Positions 27,542 through 38,976 of a stretch of DNA of 64,000 bases are shown here, in pieces. The stretch is from Rhabditoides inermis. Its lineage: Eukaryota > Nematoda > Chromadorea > Rhabditida > Rhabditidae. Location of the stretch: assembly GCA_963966185.1 (NCBI GenBank), contig CAWZYM010000076.1:267501-331500 (forward strand), written 5' to 3'. The notes below the pieces were generated by a model that ran no database searches, had not been told where the DNA came from, and saw nothing but the letters and a program-made list of their open reading frames with translations. A program made the position numbers and the translations under genes. Every line of letters starts with the position of its first letter. Position 1 is the stretch's first letter.

Positions 27542-28139
27542 TTATCTTTTAAAAGTACTTCCGTAAAAAGTGTTGTTTGTGTTAACCTGATTCAAGAAAA
27601 GCGCATGCATATATTATTAATTTTCGAAAAATCAAATCGTAAACACCTGAACATGAAAACTAACACAAACTTGCTCTTTCAAACGAATATAGAATAGTTA
27701 CACGTAACATTCAGAATAATACGATTGTTTTGTTTATTTAGTGTTTTTTGCGGTTTATTATTTATGGTTTATCAGTAAAATAAAATGTTATTCGTGATGT
27801 TGTTTGACTCAATGTTTCAGGTATAAAAATGTCAAAAAAACAAAACATGGAATTATTCAACATTAATTATTCAAAAATTATTCAACGTTTTGAAAGAGCA
27901 AGTTTGTGTTAGTTTTCATGTTCAGGTGTTTACGATTTGATTTTTCGAAAATTAATAATATATGCATGCGCTTTTCTTGAATCAGGTTAACACAAACAAC
28001 ACTTTTTACGGAAGTACTTTTAAAAGATAATATATGTCCTTTTGTTGAATTTCATAGAAATTTTCTCTCTCGTCTTCATACATGTAACATGTTCTTCTCT
28101 CATTATTTCATCAATTTCATTTCAAATTTATTCGATATT

Positions 28140-30266
28140 TTCTCGTTCTCTCGTTCTCTCCTTCCATTCCTTCCCTCCTTCTCTCCTTCTTTCCTTCTCT
28201 CCTCCTCTCCTTTCCTCCTTCTCTCCTCCCATTCCTTCCCTCCTTCTCTCCTTCTCCCCTTCTTTCCTCCTCTCCTCCTCTCCTTCCCTCCTTCCTTCCT
28301 TCCCTCCTTCTTTCCTTCTCTCTTTCTCTCGTTCTCTCTTTCTCTCGTTCTCTCTTTCTCTCGTTCTCTCGTTATCCCTTTCTCTCTTTCTCTCGTTCTC
28401 TAGTTCTCTCGTTCTCTCGTTCTCTCTTTCTCCCTTTCTCTCTTTTCTCTCTTTCTCTCGTTCTCTCTTTTCTCTCTTTTCTCTCTTTCTCTCGTTCTCT
28501 CTTTCTCTCGTTCTCTCGTTCTCTCGTTCTCTCGTTCTCTCGTTCTCTCGTTCTCTCCGTCTCTCCGTCTCTCCTTCTCTCCTTCCCTCCTTCCCCCCTT
28601 CTCCCTTTCTCTCTTTCTCTCGTTCTCTCGTTCTCTCGTTATCTAGTTCTCTCGTTATTTCGTTTTCTCTTTCTCTCGTTCTCTCGTTCTCTCGTTCTCT
28701 CGTTCTCTCGTTCTCTCGTTCTCGCGTGTCTCCTTCTCTTCTTCTCTCCTTCCCTCCTTCCCTCCTTCTCCCTTTCTCTTTTTCTCTAGTTCTCCAGTTC
28801 TCTCTTTCTCTCGTTCTCTCTTTCTCTCTTTCTCTCTTTCTCTCGTTCTCTCGTTCTCTCGTTCTCTCGTTCTCTCGTTTCTCGTTCTCTCGTTCTCTCG
28901 TTTTCTCCGTCTCTCCGTCTCTCCTTCTCTTCTTCCCTCCTTCCCTCCTACCACCCTCCTTCTCTCTTTCTCTCGTTCTCTCGTTCTCTAGTTATATCGT
29001 TCTCTCTTTCTTTCGTTCTCTCTTTCTCTTGTTCTCTCTTTCTCTCGTTTTCTCGTTCTCTCGTTCTCTCGTTCTCTCGTTCTCTCTTTATCTCGTTCTC
29101 TCTTTCTATCCTTCTCTCGTTCTCTCGTTCTCTCGTTCTCTCGTTCTCTCCGTCTCTCCTTCTCTTCTTCCCTCCTTCTCTCCTTCTCTCTTTCTCTCTT
29201 TCTCTCGTTCTCTATTTCTCTCGTTATATCGTTATATCGTTCTCTCTTTTTCTCGTTCTCTCGTGCTCTCGTTTTCTCGTTCTCTCGTTCTCTCGTTGTC
29301 TCGTTGTCTCGTTGTCTCGTTCTCTCGTTGTCTCGTTCTCTCCTTCTTTCCTTCCCTCCTTCCCGCCTTCTCACTTTCTCTCTTTCTCTCGTTCTCTAGT
29401 TCTCTCGTTATATCGTTCTCTCTTTCACTCGTTTTCTCTTTCTATCGGTTTCTCTTTCTCTCGTTCTCTCATTATCTCTTTCTCTCTTTCTCTCTTTCTC
29501 TCTTTCTCTCTTTCTCTCTTTCTCTCTTTCTCTCTTTCTCTCTTTCTCTCTTTCTCTCTTTCTCTCTTTCTCTCTTTCTCTCTTTCTCTCTTTCTCTCTT
29601 TCTCTTTTTTCTCTAGTTCTCTCCTTCTCTCCTTCTCTTCTTCTCTCCATCTCTCCATCCCTCCTTCTCCCTTTCTCTCTTTCTCTCGTTCTCTAGCTCT
29701 CTCGTTATATCGTTCTCTCTTTCTCTCGTTTTCTCTTTCTCTCGTTTTCTCGTTTTCTCGTTCTCTCTTTCTCTCTTTCTCTCCTTCCCTCCTTCCCTCC
29801 TCCTCCCATTCTCTCTTTCTCTCGTTCTCTAATTCTCTCGTTATATCGTTCTCGCTTTCTCTCGTTCTCTCTTTATCTCTTTCTCTCTTTCTTTCGTTCT
29901 CTAGTTCTCTCGTTCTCTCTTTCTATCCTTCTCTTCTTCTCTCCATCCCTCCTTCCCTCCTTCTCCCTTTCTCTCTTTCTCTCGTTCTCTAGCTCTCTCG
30001 TTCTCTTTTTATATCTTTCTCTCTTTCTCTGGTTCTCTCGTTCTCTCGTTCTCTCTTTCTATCCTTCTCTCGTTCTCTCGTTCTCTCGTTCTCTCCGTCT
30101 CTCCTTCCCTCCTTCCCTCCTCTCTTTTTCTCCTTTTCTCTCGTTATATCGTTCTCTCGTTCTCTCGTTCTCTCGTTCTCTCGTTCTCTCGTTCTCTCGT
30201 TCTCTCGTTCTCTCGTTCTCTCGTTCTCTCGTTCTCTCGTTCTCTCGTTCTCTCTTTCTCTCTCCC
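28140..30266. repeat. 2.1-kb polypyrimidine tract of 8-mer repeats
   Basis: Almost pure C/T on the plus strand, made mainly of TTCTCTCG, TTCTCTCT and CTCCTTCC octamers. Blocks containing CCGTCTCTCC then CTCCCTTTCTCTC recur every few hundred bases, so there is a second-order repeat. One stretch (29475-29600) is almost pure (TTTCTCTC)n. Long frames of Ser/Leu/Phe on plus and Arg/Glu/Lys on minus are translations of this repeat, not genes. Confidence 0.93.
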
Positions 30267-30396
30267 CTTACTAAATTCCTACTGATCGCAGCCACCAAAG
30301 TACATCTGTCTCTCTCCAAACAGCGTGCTCTCTCGCGTGCTCTCGCGCTCGCCCGCCAGCAGAGGGCTAGCTATCAGCTAGCGTGACTGGAAACGA

Positions 30397-30435
30397 CACC
30401 CACCCACCCACCCACCCACCCACCCACCCACCCAC
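30397..30435. repeat. (CCCA)n minisatellite in element copy 2
   Basis: About ten CCCA units, longer than the tract in copy 1. The following ~230 bp aligns with copy 1 to the terminal hairpin. Confidence 0.9.
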
Positions 30436-30640
30436 ACGCTGGCCTTTCGCCTAGTGCGAGTGCGAGATCGCTCATAACTTCTTTCGGAGAAAAGATACAA
30501 AGATGCCGTCAATTAGTGATCTGCCCTATGGAACCGTGCGAATCTAACTAACATAAATTGGAAGACTTCACATTGTTGCTAACATGTCCTTTGGATATCG
30601 CTACTTGAAAATTCTGGCGCGAGCCTTATTTTAACCCAAG

Positions 30641-30667
30641 AGAGAGGGCGCTGCGCGCCCTCTCTAA
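30641..30667. other. Terminal perfect hairpin of element copy 2
   Basis: Stem 30641-30651 pairs with 30655-30665 around a TGC loop, identical to the hairpin of copy 1. AA follows and the satellite resumes at 30668. Confidence 0.9.
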
Positions 30668-30749
30668 TTCGAGTAGTCGCAACAGCGAGAGACGTTGGGG
30701 CAAAAGGCAGGTAAATCGTGCACACGTCTGTCTTCCCGAGTGATAGTGG
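30668..30749. repeat. Truncated satellite monomer (right limit of satellite domain)
   Basis: About 82 bp of satellite starting TTCGAGTAGTCG directly after the hairpin. It breaks off after GAGTGATAGTGG into unrelated sequence. This is the last satellite seen in the window. Confidence 0.9.
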
Positions 30750-31039
30750 CACAGACGATAGCGGCTCAATTTCTGCTTCAAGAAGAAGTAGGAAGACTGT
30801 TTACTCATACTGCCTACTCTACAGACAGGCAATATTTATTCACTTCACAACCCTCAACAACTGAACACGAAAGGCGATTATGCTTAGATTTTGATTACGG
30901 CACGGCCCGTCTCACGAATGGACGGCCCGTAACAAACAAGTTATATATAATCGATCGGATACCGAAATCAATTTCCCGACATACAACATTTGCTCGCATT
31001 AGTTTTTATTGCAGAAAGAGCAGGTTTGTTTACTATTTC

Positions 31040-31122
31040 GATTGATAAAATGCATGAGCTTTTGTTGCATTACGTTGAGTAACACAAACTCTTCTCTTAC
31101 GGAAGTCCTTTTTAAAAGATAA
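31040..31122. mobile_element. Decayed right arm of a third fold-back element
   Basis: The stretch resembles the right arms of copies 1 and 2: GCATGAGCTTTTGTTG, AACACAAAC, TTACGGAAGTCC and a final TTTTTAAAAGATAAT. I see no matching left arm. The region 30750-31040 between the satellite fragment and this arm holds nothing I recognise, and the GC-rich start region of the zinc-finger gene follows. Confidence 0.65.
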
Positions 31123-31336
31123 TGACCATTGTACCAGAGCGGACCGCGCACGCATCCCGCGGGAGCCGCCGATTCACCGCGCGGGGACCGCGAGCCTTGC
31201 CTTATAATTCCGATTTGCCGTGAGAAGTGCGTGTTTCACGTTCCTTTCACTACGCGGGGAAAGCGATCTTTTTCGAAATGATTGTTATTTTCATTGTGTA
31301 TATATGTTGTATTTGTTTATTTATAATGTGTTCCAG

Positions 31337-34300
31337 ATGAAAGTGAAGTGTTCATCGTGTGGGGAGGAAGTGGATGGCGGTCGCGGCAAAGTTGCCTCCT
31401 TATACCTCGCCGACCACTTCATTCGACACACAAAGTACTTTTGTATTGTGTTTCTTATTTGTATATTTACTAGTTATGAGCTAATAACGTTAAGGTACAA
31501 GCCGTACGCATGCCTGAAGTGCAGCAGAAAATTCTCCACCTCTACAGATGCCACCGATCACGCATTCAACACCAGCCACCCGTTCAAGGTGATCATATTC
31601 TTATTAGGATGTTATTACATGTTATTGTGTTGTTCAGTTTGTACGCGATGTGAAGCAGGAGGAGAAGTTACACGCACTCATGCGAGAAGACATCAAGGTG
31701 GTGATTCTTTTCCTTGTTTGTATTTCTTGTTTGTATTGTAGAAGTGTCGTAGCGCGAGAGAGAGCAGCGCTTCTTCGGCCGCCGCGTCCCCTCAACTCGT
31801 CAAGAGAACCGCCAGGAAGAATGTGTGAGTGGTGATTGATCCGCACATGTCGAACTCATGTTGTCTACAGTATCGCTACGGTATCGCCGTCGTCTGATTC
31901 GGACAGCGACGACAATTCAGAGCTAAAGAGGTTGGAGCAGGAACGAGCAAAGGTATACTTGCGGATTGTGTTCAAATGTACGAACGGTTTGGATCGCAGA
32001 AGCGGCAAGAGCTGGAAGCACACGAAAAGCTAGTGGCGGAGATGCGACAAGAGAAGGAGCGGCGGAAGGAGGAGAAGCGGCGGGAGAAGGAGCAAAGAGA
32101 ACGGGAGGAGAGGGAGAAATTGGAGCAGGAGCAGAGGGAGAAGCGGGAGCAGGAAGAGAAGGTGATGGTGGAGCAGCGGAAACGGGCGGAGAAGGAGCAC
32201 CGCGAGCAGGAGAAGAGGAAACGGACGTCAGTGCCGAGTGTGTCTTGCTCTCCCGTTACCTCCCAGCTATCATCCTCACAAGTACGCTGCAACATGTGCA
32301 ATCAAACCGTCAGCGCCGAGTTCTGTGAGTATTTTTTTTATTAATTTTTACTTACAGTAATATTGTTATTGTTTAGATCTTCGTCGCGAGCACGTGTCCA
32401 CCGAGCACGCTGACCTCGTCCACGCTGTGCCCGGCGAACCTGCCATCGTCAAGAACGCCAAGATCAGCACCACTGTGCGTGTTTGCTTTCAAATGTCTTA
32501 TTCCTTGTTTGGTTATTTGTAATTTGAGCACATTTATTTTTAAATTATCTGTATTCCCGCGTTGCAGATGCGCGCGTGTTTCCCGGGCCGCGTGGCGAGT
32601 GAGTGGGAGTGCGAGAAGTGCGGATGCGAGCTCCACACCCGCACCGCAGCCAGCAAGAAGGTACGCGTATTATAGTCTTCTTCGGAAGTGGTTATGATTT
32701 CTTTGAAGTGATATGAGACAAAGTGTTAGAGAGTATACGGCTATACGGTAGCATTTCGATGGCAAATTTGTGTTTATTTCAGTCTCACGCGGCTTCGCAC
32801 CTGCCCGCTCTTCTCACGTGTCCATTCCCGCAGTGCGACTTCCACACTGCTGCCGTAGACGAGGCGGTCAACCACTTTAAGGTAAACACAAATGAGGTTG
32901 ATCGATTTATCGATTTTTGGGCATACATCACGGAGTGTTTGCGATTGTAGTGTGTGCACTCTTGCACGGGTCACATGGCGCGTGGCGGGATGACGGAGGG
33001 GCAGCAGAAGACGTGGGACGCGGGGCGGCGGCGCTTGGAGAAGCAGCTGGACGCGCTGACACACGAGTGCTTCCAACACGACGACGAGGAGGAGGCGGAG
33101 GGAGGGGAGGTGGGTGGGCGGAGCCGGGGAGAGGCTGTGCTAACGAGATGATACACTAGGGAGAATTACTTTTTTCTCTTCTTAAAGGGAACGGTAGAAA
33201 GACCCATTTTTGTTGTTGAAAGCAGTGAGATGATGTAGTGAATATTTTGATATCTCAAAGTGATGGAGAGATGAGGTTCGCAGGCGTGTTCGATGTCTGG
33301 CTCCCCTTCCCGCAGACTCGACGCCACATTCACAGACGACAGCATAGAAGACTCGATAAAGGTGCGACTGGGTGATTGATTGGATTGATTGATCGGTTGA
33401 CTGATTGGTTGACTGATTGATTATTTCAGTCTTTAACTGTGAATGTTTTTTTGTTAGAATGTTAACTAAAATTGCTTTTACTTTGCCTGATAATCTAACA
33501 ATTTTTGAGTAGTCAGTTACAGTTTTTATAACTATGTCGCACCGTGGAACCTGTACTGATGAGCATCAGCCTAGGGCCCACCACGGTGCTTAACTAAGAT
33601 GGTAACTCAGCTACTGTAATGATTTGTCACTTGTGTATAGAATCCTGTCTGCAGGGTGACGGGCCGAAACAGGGTAAACCACTTTTTCTACCAGTAACGT
33701 AGTTATCAATCATTTCCAGAATCGCTATATCCTGACTATACAACAAGTGCATACGGTACACCACAAGGGCTAAGCGCTGGGAGAAACACAGTTTAGCAAC
33801 GCGGATGGTAGGGTCGAAGGTCGAAAGTCGATATTAGATCGATATTCAGTCGATTTCCTTCCCATAATCCATTAGAATTAGATACCATTATAGACGATAG
33901 CGGAGCTCCGGGTGTTCCTTTTTCAATTATAATCCACAATAGTGACTCCGCGTGCTAGGAAGACATCGTTCTCATGAGCTATTCCCCGCCTTGCTCAAGG
34001 GTACTGGGGGAAGATCATTTCGACCCGACCGCGCGATGCGAGAGAGGAAGAAAAAAACGTAGTTATGTCCTAGTTTTGTAACATTTCCCTATCCTTTTAT
34101 ACTATTTTTTTGTTTTTTTTTGTTTAGCCGGTTGAATCCGGGGTCCTCCTAGTCGAGAACAAGATAGAGTTCTTGGATTACGACGACGTCAGCAGAGGTA
34201 GTTGGGTTGGTTGGCGTCGGACGTCTTGAATTCCGTTCTTGAGTCCGTAGATGATGCTGTGACGCCTTCTGGCTACCATGAGAGTGGATTGCCACACCAC

Positions 34301-34592
34301 AGGGGCTTGGTGAATTTCGCAAGAATGGTTGACTCCGAGGGGGATCGAACCAGCGACCGTGAGATTGAGAGACGAACGCTCTATCCACTGAGCCGCGCCC
34401 CCGGCACTATTCCTCATTGATTTAATCAATTGTAGATGGAGGCGGACACAACGGCGCAAGAGTTGTCAGACATCAAGGATGAGGATGAGATGAAGGTGGG
34501 AATAGGTTTGAAGAAGGGTAATGAGTGGAGAGCGATATCTGGAATTTCAGGAGGAGTCAACTAGGTCATCGAAGAAGAGGAAAGTCAAATGA
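31337..34592 (+). CDS. Coiled-coil C2H2 zinc-finger protein with C-terminal NLS (456 aa)
   Basis: Exons by phase agreement: 31337-31434, 31495-31588, 31638-31697, 31742-31824, 31871-31952, 32000-32324, 32377-32474, 32568-32660, 32783-32881, 32951-33109, 33284-33361, 34436-34495, 34551-34592. Zinc-binding pairs visible: CSSC followed by HFIRH (start), CLKC followed by HAFNTSH (~45-60), CNMC followed by HVSTEH (~235-260), CEKC with a later HAASH, and CPFPQC with a downstream H. Between the finger groups lies a ~75-residue Arg/Glu/Lys/Gln helix (exon 6), probably a coiled coil. The protein ends in an acidic stretch and SSKKRKVK, a classic monopartite nuclear localisation signal. A nuclear nucleic-acid-binding role is inferred; I do not recognise the family. 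The ATG follows TTCCAG directly. An AATAAA signal lies at 34763. The 1.07-kb intron before exon 12 holds a SINE. Confidence 0.75.
33539..33589. other. Stable nested stem-loop in an intron
   Basis: GCACCGTGG (33539-33547) pairs perfectly with CCACGGTGC (33581-33589). Inside is a second hairpin, CTGATG/CATCAG around AG. It lies in the large intron of the zinc-finger gene, in sequence I cannot otherwise classify (33400-34100). Confidence 0.7.
34107..34405 (-). mobile_element. tRNA-derived SINE in an intron
   Basis: Read on the minus strand, the head has an A-box-like GGCTCAGTGGATAGAGC and a B-box GGTTCGATCCC at tRNA spacing. The acceptor stem does not pair, so it is tRNA-derived rather than a working tRNA. 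The body runs to an A-rich tail (T-rich at 34104-34125 on plus). ACTATT at both borders (34101 and 34406) is a likely target-site duplication. It sits in the last large intron of the zinc-finger gene in antisense orientation, and creates a false open exon at 34129-34197. Confidence 0.8.
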
Positions 34593-34762
34593 AACTTACT
34601 CTTAGTTTAGCTAAATCTCACTGGGTTCACTTTATATGTTTCGATTTTGTATCATTGATTGTTATGTTCCGTCTATCGCTCTTATCAGAGTCGGCATTGC
34701 CCTGTGCTGTGTATATTTTCGTTCGCAGTTTTGTTTGTTGTTTTGAATGAAACTGCAGAGAC

Positions 34763-34768
34763 AATAAA
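34763..34768 (+). terminator. Polyadenylation signal AATAAA (zinc-finger gene)
   Basis: AATAAA 171 nt after the stop codon of the zinc-finger gene, in AT-rich 3' sequence. Confidence 0.7.
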
Positions 34769-34799
34769 ATCTATGCGATTATGTAGTGTTGGTTCATGT

Positions 34800-35847
34800 C
34801 TACTCGCCATTGTTGATACGCGTTTGTTTATTTGCATTTACCGCATTTGTATTCTAATTGTTTAGTGTTTGTCTAGTTGTATGGCAGATCTGGGATGCGT
34901 GTTTCATGGCTGGATCACGGTGGGTGGTCTTTGTATGAGGCTGTAAATAGAGCAGAGACGTTGATTGACGATGAATTGAGATGAGAGGAGAGAGGGTGAC
35001 TGACCTCCATGGTTTTTGGCAGCAAGGCGAGAGATGGTAATGAGATAAGCACTCACTCCACGCTCACCACACTCACCATTGTCCCCGCTCCCCCTTATGG
35101 TCCACAATATGATGGATGCGTGTGATCTTGGAGGCTGAAGGGTGTCTCGGAGTGTTCATAATGCCTCTTGACACCCGCCGCTGCGTCCTTTGAAGGGCGG
35201 AGAGTGGCGAGAGAGTGTGGGCAGGGGAGAGAGGCAGGGTGAGCGAGAGCGGATAAGGGAGACTGTCCCACATCCCAACTCATCATAATCATCGCATCTC
35301 CCCGCGAACCGGCGACGGCTATTGTCGCCCCTCCCCATCTTACGACTATCTCGCGTCTTCCGGATGAATTCACGCCTCCTTCTCCTTCTCTCACTCCACC
35401 TCTCACTCCCGCTCTCACTGCACTCACCCCGGCAACACTCGTTCTTTCCGGTGGGGCTCACTCGGGTGTGAGAGGTGGCGTCTCCTCCACTCTGTTGTTC
35501 GTTTTCCTAGCTGCCCGCGAGTCGCGCTCTGCGCCCTCTCACTTCTGCCTGCTCTCGCCGCCGTCTCGCCCAGATGGCTTTCCGATGCTATAATTCTCGC
35601 AGGCCGTGCGGGAAACGACGACGTATTGATGCGCCTTTTCTCCCCATTCCGGAGACGAGTTCTTTGCGATCAGCTGATTTCCATGTGTGCCCTGGGGGCA
35701 TGTTATCAGCTCATTGGTGGTCGGACGCGCGAGAGGTGTTTGAATGGGGGGATTTGAAGAACCCCCTCTTGTCCTTTCAATCCGCGCTGTCTCTTTTTGC
35801 AGGCGCGTGGATTGGAGCGAGATTGCCCTCATTCCTCTGATTCCTCA

Positions 35848-35912
<65 letters not shown>

Positions 35913-37318
35913 TCTGCCACCTCGCGTTTCCGGCTGTTAGCATTTACCCTGAGGGTAAACCCGGAATGTGCATTAGCGCATGCATTAGTCAGTCCACCTT
36001 CTCTCTTTCGCTCGATCCGTGTTTTCATTACGCATTCATGTATTCCGAGTGGCTATCCGGGATGCAAATACGGATCCCGGGTATAGTCCAGCTTCTCCCA
36101 ACCACCTGCATCGTCTCTCTCTCTCTCTCCCCCCTTGTTATGCCGAGGGTTTGTTATTTGTGTGCGTGTGTCGCCCCTTTTCCCGCGCTCTCCTTGGTAT
36201 TGTTTGGAGTGCGTGAGATTGTACATATCTCATATCTGTAGTATTTCTCCCTCCTCTCTAAATTCGTTTTCTTTTTCTAACCTGCAATATTGCTAGCAGT
36301 GAATTATGATTCGGATATTCTGAAACCATTAATTTGCTTTTCTACCTGGCTTTCCGTGTTCGTGTCGAGATTAGTGCTGTCTCTCTGTCGATCGTCTGAC
36401 TCCATGGATACAAGCTGTCTCGTCAGACCGCGCGATATGCTATAGCCACTCTCTGCTCTCCCTCGACTCTCTCCTTCCGCCACACACACTCTATCTCTAC
36501 TAGTACTACTCGCCAGTTCTCACTTGACCGTTTATTACTCGCTTTAATTGAGCTGTCACGGCCGGGAGGGAAAAAGGAAGAGAGGGGCGGGGCTAAGGCA
36601 CGGACCACCCAGTCTCTCTCCCTCTCCCTCTCTCTCTCTCCATTCGCGCGCCTCCTATTACGATCGGAAAGCAGTTAGTCGGTGTTTTGTTAGCCGTCGA
36701 TAAATCGGCATCCGTGGTGTGTGTTTGCTCTTTCCGGGAACGTTTCCATGCGTATCCCGTCCTGCTTTCTATCCTTTTTCATCCGAGGGAAAGTCACGGC
36801 GTCTAGGTTGCACTCTCGCGACGATGACGACAACGTCGCACACTCTCTTTTTCAAGAGGAAGGAGAGAAGGAGAAAGAGAGAGAGAGAGGGAGATGGAGA
36901 GAGAGATGTATGTGGGAGGGAGGAGGTGCACTGCGAGCGTTTTCCCTCTCCCACGCGAGTTCCCATGTGGTGTCTTGATTTATCCTTATGCGGTCGTGTC
37001 CTCCTCCCATTGTCCCCCTCTCCCCCTCTCCTCTTCCACTTGTGGTGACGGATCGCCTTGTTCACTCATTCACTCCCCCAATTCCATCATACCACCACAT
37101 TGTTTATATTAGCGAGGTGATTCACGCTGGCCGACGCAGAGTTTCGAGAAATTGCAGCTCCTACTTCCACCCACCCGTCTTTCTGGATTATCGGGCCGGG
37201 CTACTTTCGCGCCCCGTTTACTTTTCACCTGCCGACTCCCGAAATGCACTTCTTTGTTTGCTCCTTGTGTGCACACACTTTCCACACTCTCCCCCCTCTC
37301 CCCTCTCCCCTCTCCCCT

Positions 37319-37352
<34 letters not shown>

Positions 37353-38253
37353 TGTTTCCGCGAGAATGTCTCGATTCCGGTGTCGCCCATACTGGTTCGC
37401 ATAGCTGTAAAAGTAGTGTCGTACGCGCGACTTCGGGGGTTCTTACAACTGCGCAAACTTGAGTCATACATGCGAAATGTGTTTCTCCTGGAGAGAGGGA
37501 GAGAGAGAGAGAGAAACAGAGAGAGAGAGAGAGGAAGAGAGGGAGAGAGAGAGAGAGCCGCCCTCCTATTTTGACTGGTCGTTGTTGCGTAATGATGTAT
37601 TCAGAGCCGCGTTCGCTGCCGAGAGTGCAGCTATGCATTGAATATGCTGCAATTACGGGTGTTTTGCTGTGTGCGCGAGAGTACGAGAGTATACATGCGA
37701 CTACGAATGGCTACCATATGTTTACCTATGCATGTTAGACACGCACATCCATTCAGCATTGCACATTGCACACTCACAAAAGAAGTCATATCTATAACCA
37801 TTGCCCGCCGCATAATAGTGCTCGAATATGGTGGATAAACAGATCGAGAGAGCGCGCCGGATCGGAGAGAGCGCAGACGGAGAGCCGGTGATCTTGTGTT
37901 TATTTGCATATGATCTCGAGTGCGGGGATTCGCCCTCCGGCTAGATCTGTCAGATCCGCTGTTGTGCCTTCGATCGATCCAGTGTCCCTCGTGTTTGTCT
38001 AATGGACGAGTTGTGGATGTTATCATGTTGTGTCTTCGAGTCGTTACCTGCCTCCCTCTCTACCTGTTCGTTATCAGTCTCTTATCAGTTATCAGCCACC
38101 CACACGGCAAAGGCGCGCCTTTTTCGGTTCCCATCGTTATTCTGGCCGATTGGAATTCGCCAGTTGTGGTAATGTGATGAGTAACAGTCGGATGCCTCTT
38201 CGAGACACCTCCACTCCACGCCCCGATCATCCTATTAGAGCCCCTCTCTCTCT

Positions 38254-38294
<41 letters not shown>

Positions 38295-38447
38295 GACGTT
38301 CGCGTGGCAATTGGATTGTCCCCACTGATCATTTCATCCCCGATAATCATGTCATTATGCGCTACCGAGTTGATTAGCCGCCATTGCCGTGTGTATTCCC
38401 TTTATGCTTCCAGAGACTATGCACTGATTCCCCCTCTCTGCTATACT
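34800..38447. other. Long non-coding interval upstream of the ankyrin gene
   Basis: About 3.6 kb with no exon I can defend on either strand. It holds several CT or GA tracts (35851-35909, 37321-37351, 37497-37557, 38260-38291), small palindromes such as TACCCTGAGGGTA (35945) and GC-rich stretches. Given its place it may contain promoter, 5' UTR or untranslated first exons of the ankyrin gene, but no specific element is supported. Frames here are mostly repeat translations. Confidence 0.5.
35851..35909. repeat. (CT)n microsatellite
   Basis: About 59 bp, nearly pure CT, in the non-coding interval upstream of the ankyrin gene. Confidence 0.9.
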
Positions 38448-38908
38448 ATGACGCCGCTTTCACCCCGCGACGAATTTCGCAGGGACGAATCGCTCAAGGT
38501 GAGGTTGTTTACGTTGTTTACTATTTGTTTGTTTACCTTGTAGATATTCTCCGAGTGGCTGCGCACCTGCTGCCAACCGCTGCTCATCACTGCCCCGCCC
38601 TATGCCGGCAAGACCTACTTCGCCAAGCAGGTATGTTTACTTGTTTACTTTGTATACTTTTCGTGCCTATACTGACCGTTGTTCTTTTTGATGGCGAAAG
38701 AATCGCGACTCTCCTTCCCTCGGGGGCATCGCATGTGCTTTGTCTCTTTCCGTGTACTCCCAGAGACACATTCAATCAGTCTCCCTCCCGTCCTCTCACT
38801 CCACCACACTCTCCCATCCACTACTCCTAATTCCGCCCTCTCTTTCGAATTTGCGCAAAATCTGATTTTGGCGCCGAGATATGTTATGTGCTGCGCAAGT
38901 TCGAAATA

Positions 38909-38976
<68 letters not shown>

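Larger units (their letters stand above)
27542..30667. mobile_element. Composite fold-back element, copy 2 (3.1 kb)
   Basis: Same architecture and same satellite insertion point as copy 1. The left arm of about 143 bp (27542-27684) starts TTATCTTTTAAAAGTACTT. A ~200-bp AT-rich loop follows, then the complementary right arm (27888-28030). After the arm both copies share about 30 bp (TTTTGTTGAATTTCATAGAA), then diverge. Copy 2 next carries about 2.1 kb of polypyrimidine repeat, then the shared CACCC minisatellite (30397-30435), the conserved tail and the terminal hairpin (30641-30665) plus AA. The tail is roughly 85-90% identical to that of copy 1 by eye, while the heads are more diverged. No transposition protein is encoded. 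Confidence 0.8.

Noticed and set aside
28042..30319. Long Ser/Leu/Phe frame (524 codons) and Arg/Glu frames on the other strand
   Set aside because: Pure translation of an octamer polypyrimidine repeat, open in several frames at once.
33539..33680. Hammerhead ribozyme (CTGATGAG at 33555, CCGAAAC near 33673)
   Set aside because: CTGATGAG pairs with itself (CTGATG/CATCAG), the GAAA lies over 100 nt away, and no consistent stems I, II and III can be formed around the two boxes.
34129..34197. Extra coding exon of the zinc-finger gene
   Set aside because: It lies inside the antisense SINE, and joining it to the next exon gives a stop in the required phase.
34330..34405. Functional tRNA gene on the minus strand
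   Set aside because: A- and B-box are present but the acceptor stem does not pair, and the unit continues into an A-tailed body, as in a SINE.
35095..37638. Several 80-140-codon frames on both strands upstream of the ankyrin gene
   Set aside because: Low-complexity or GC-driven frames without splice partners or protein motifs.
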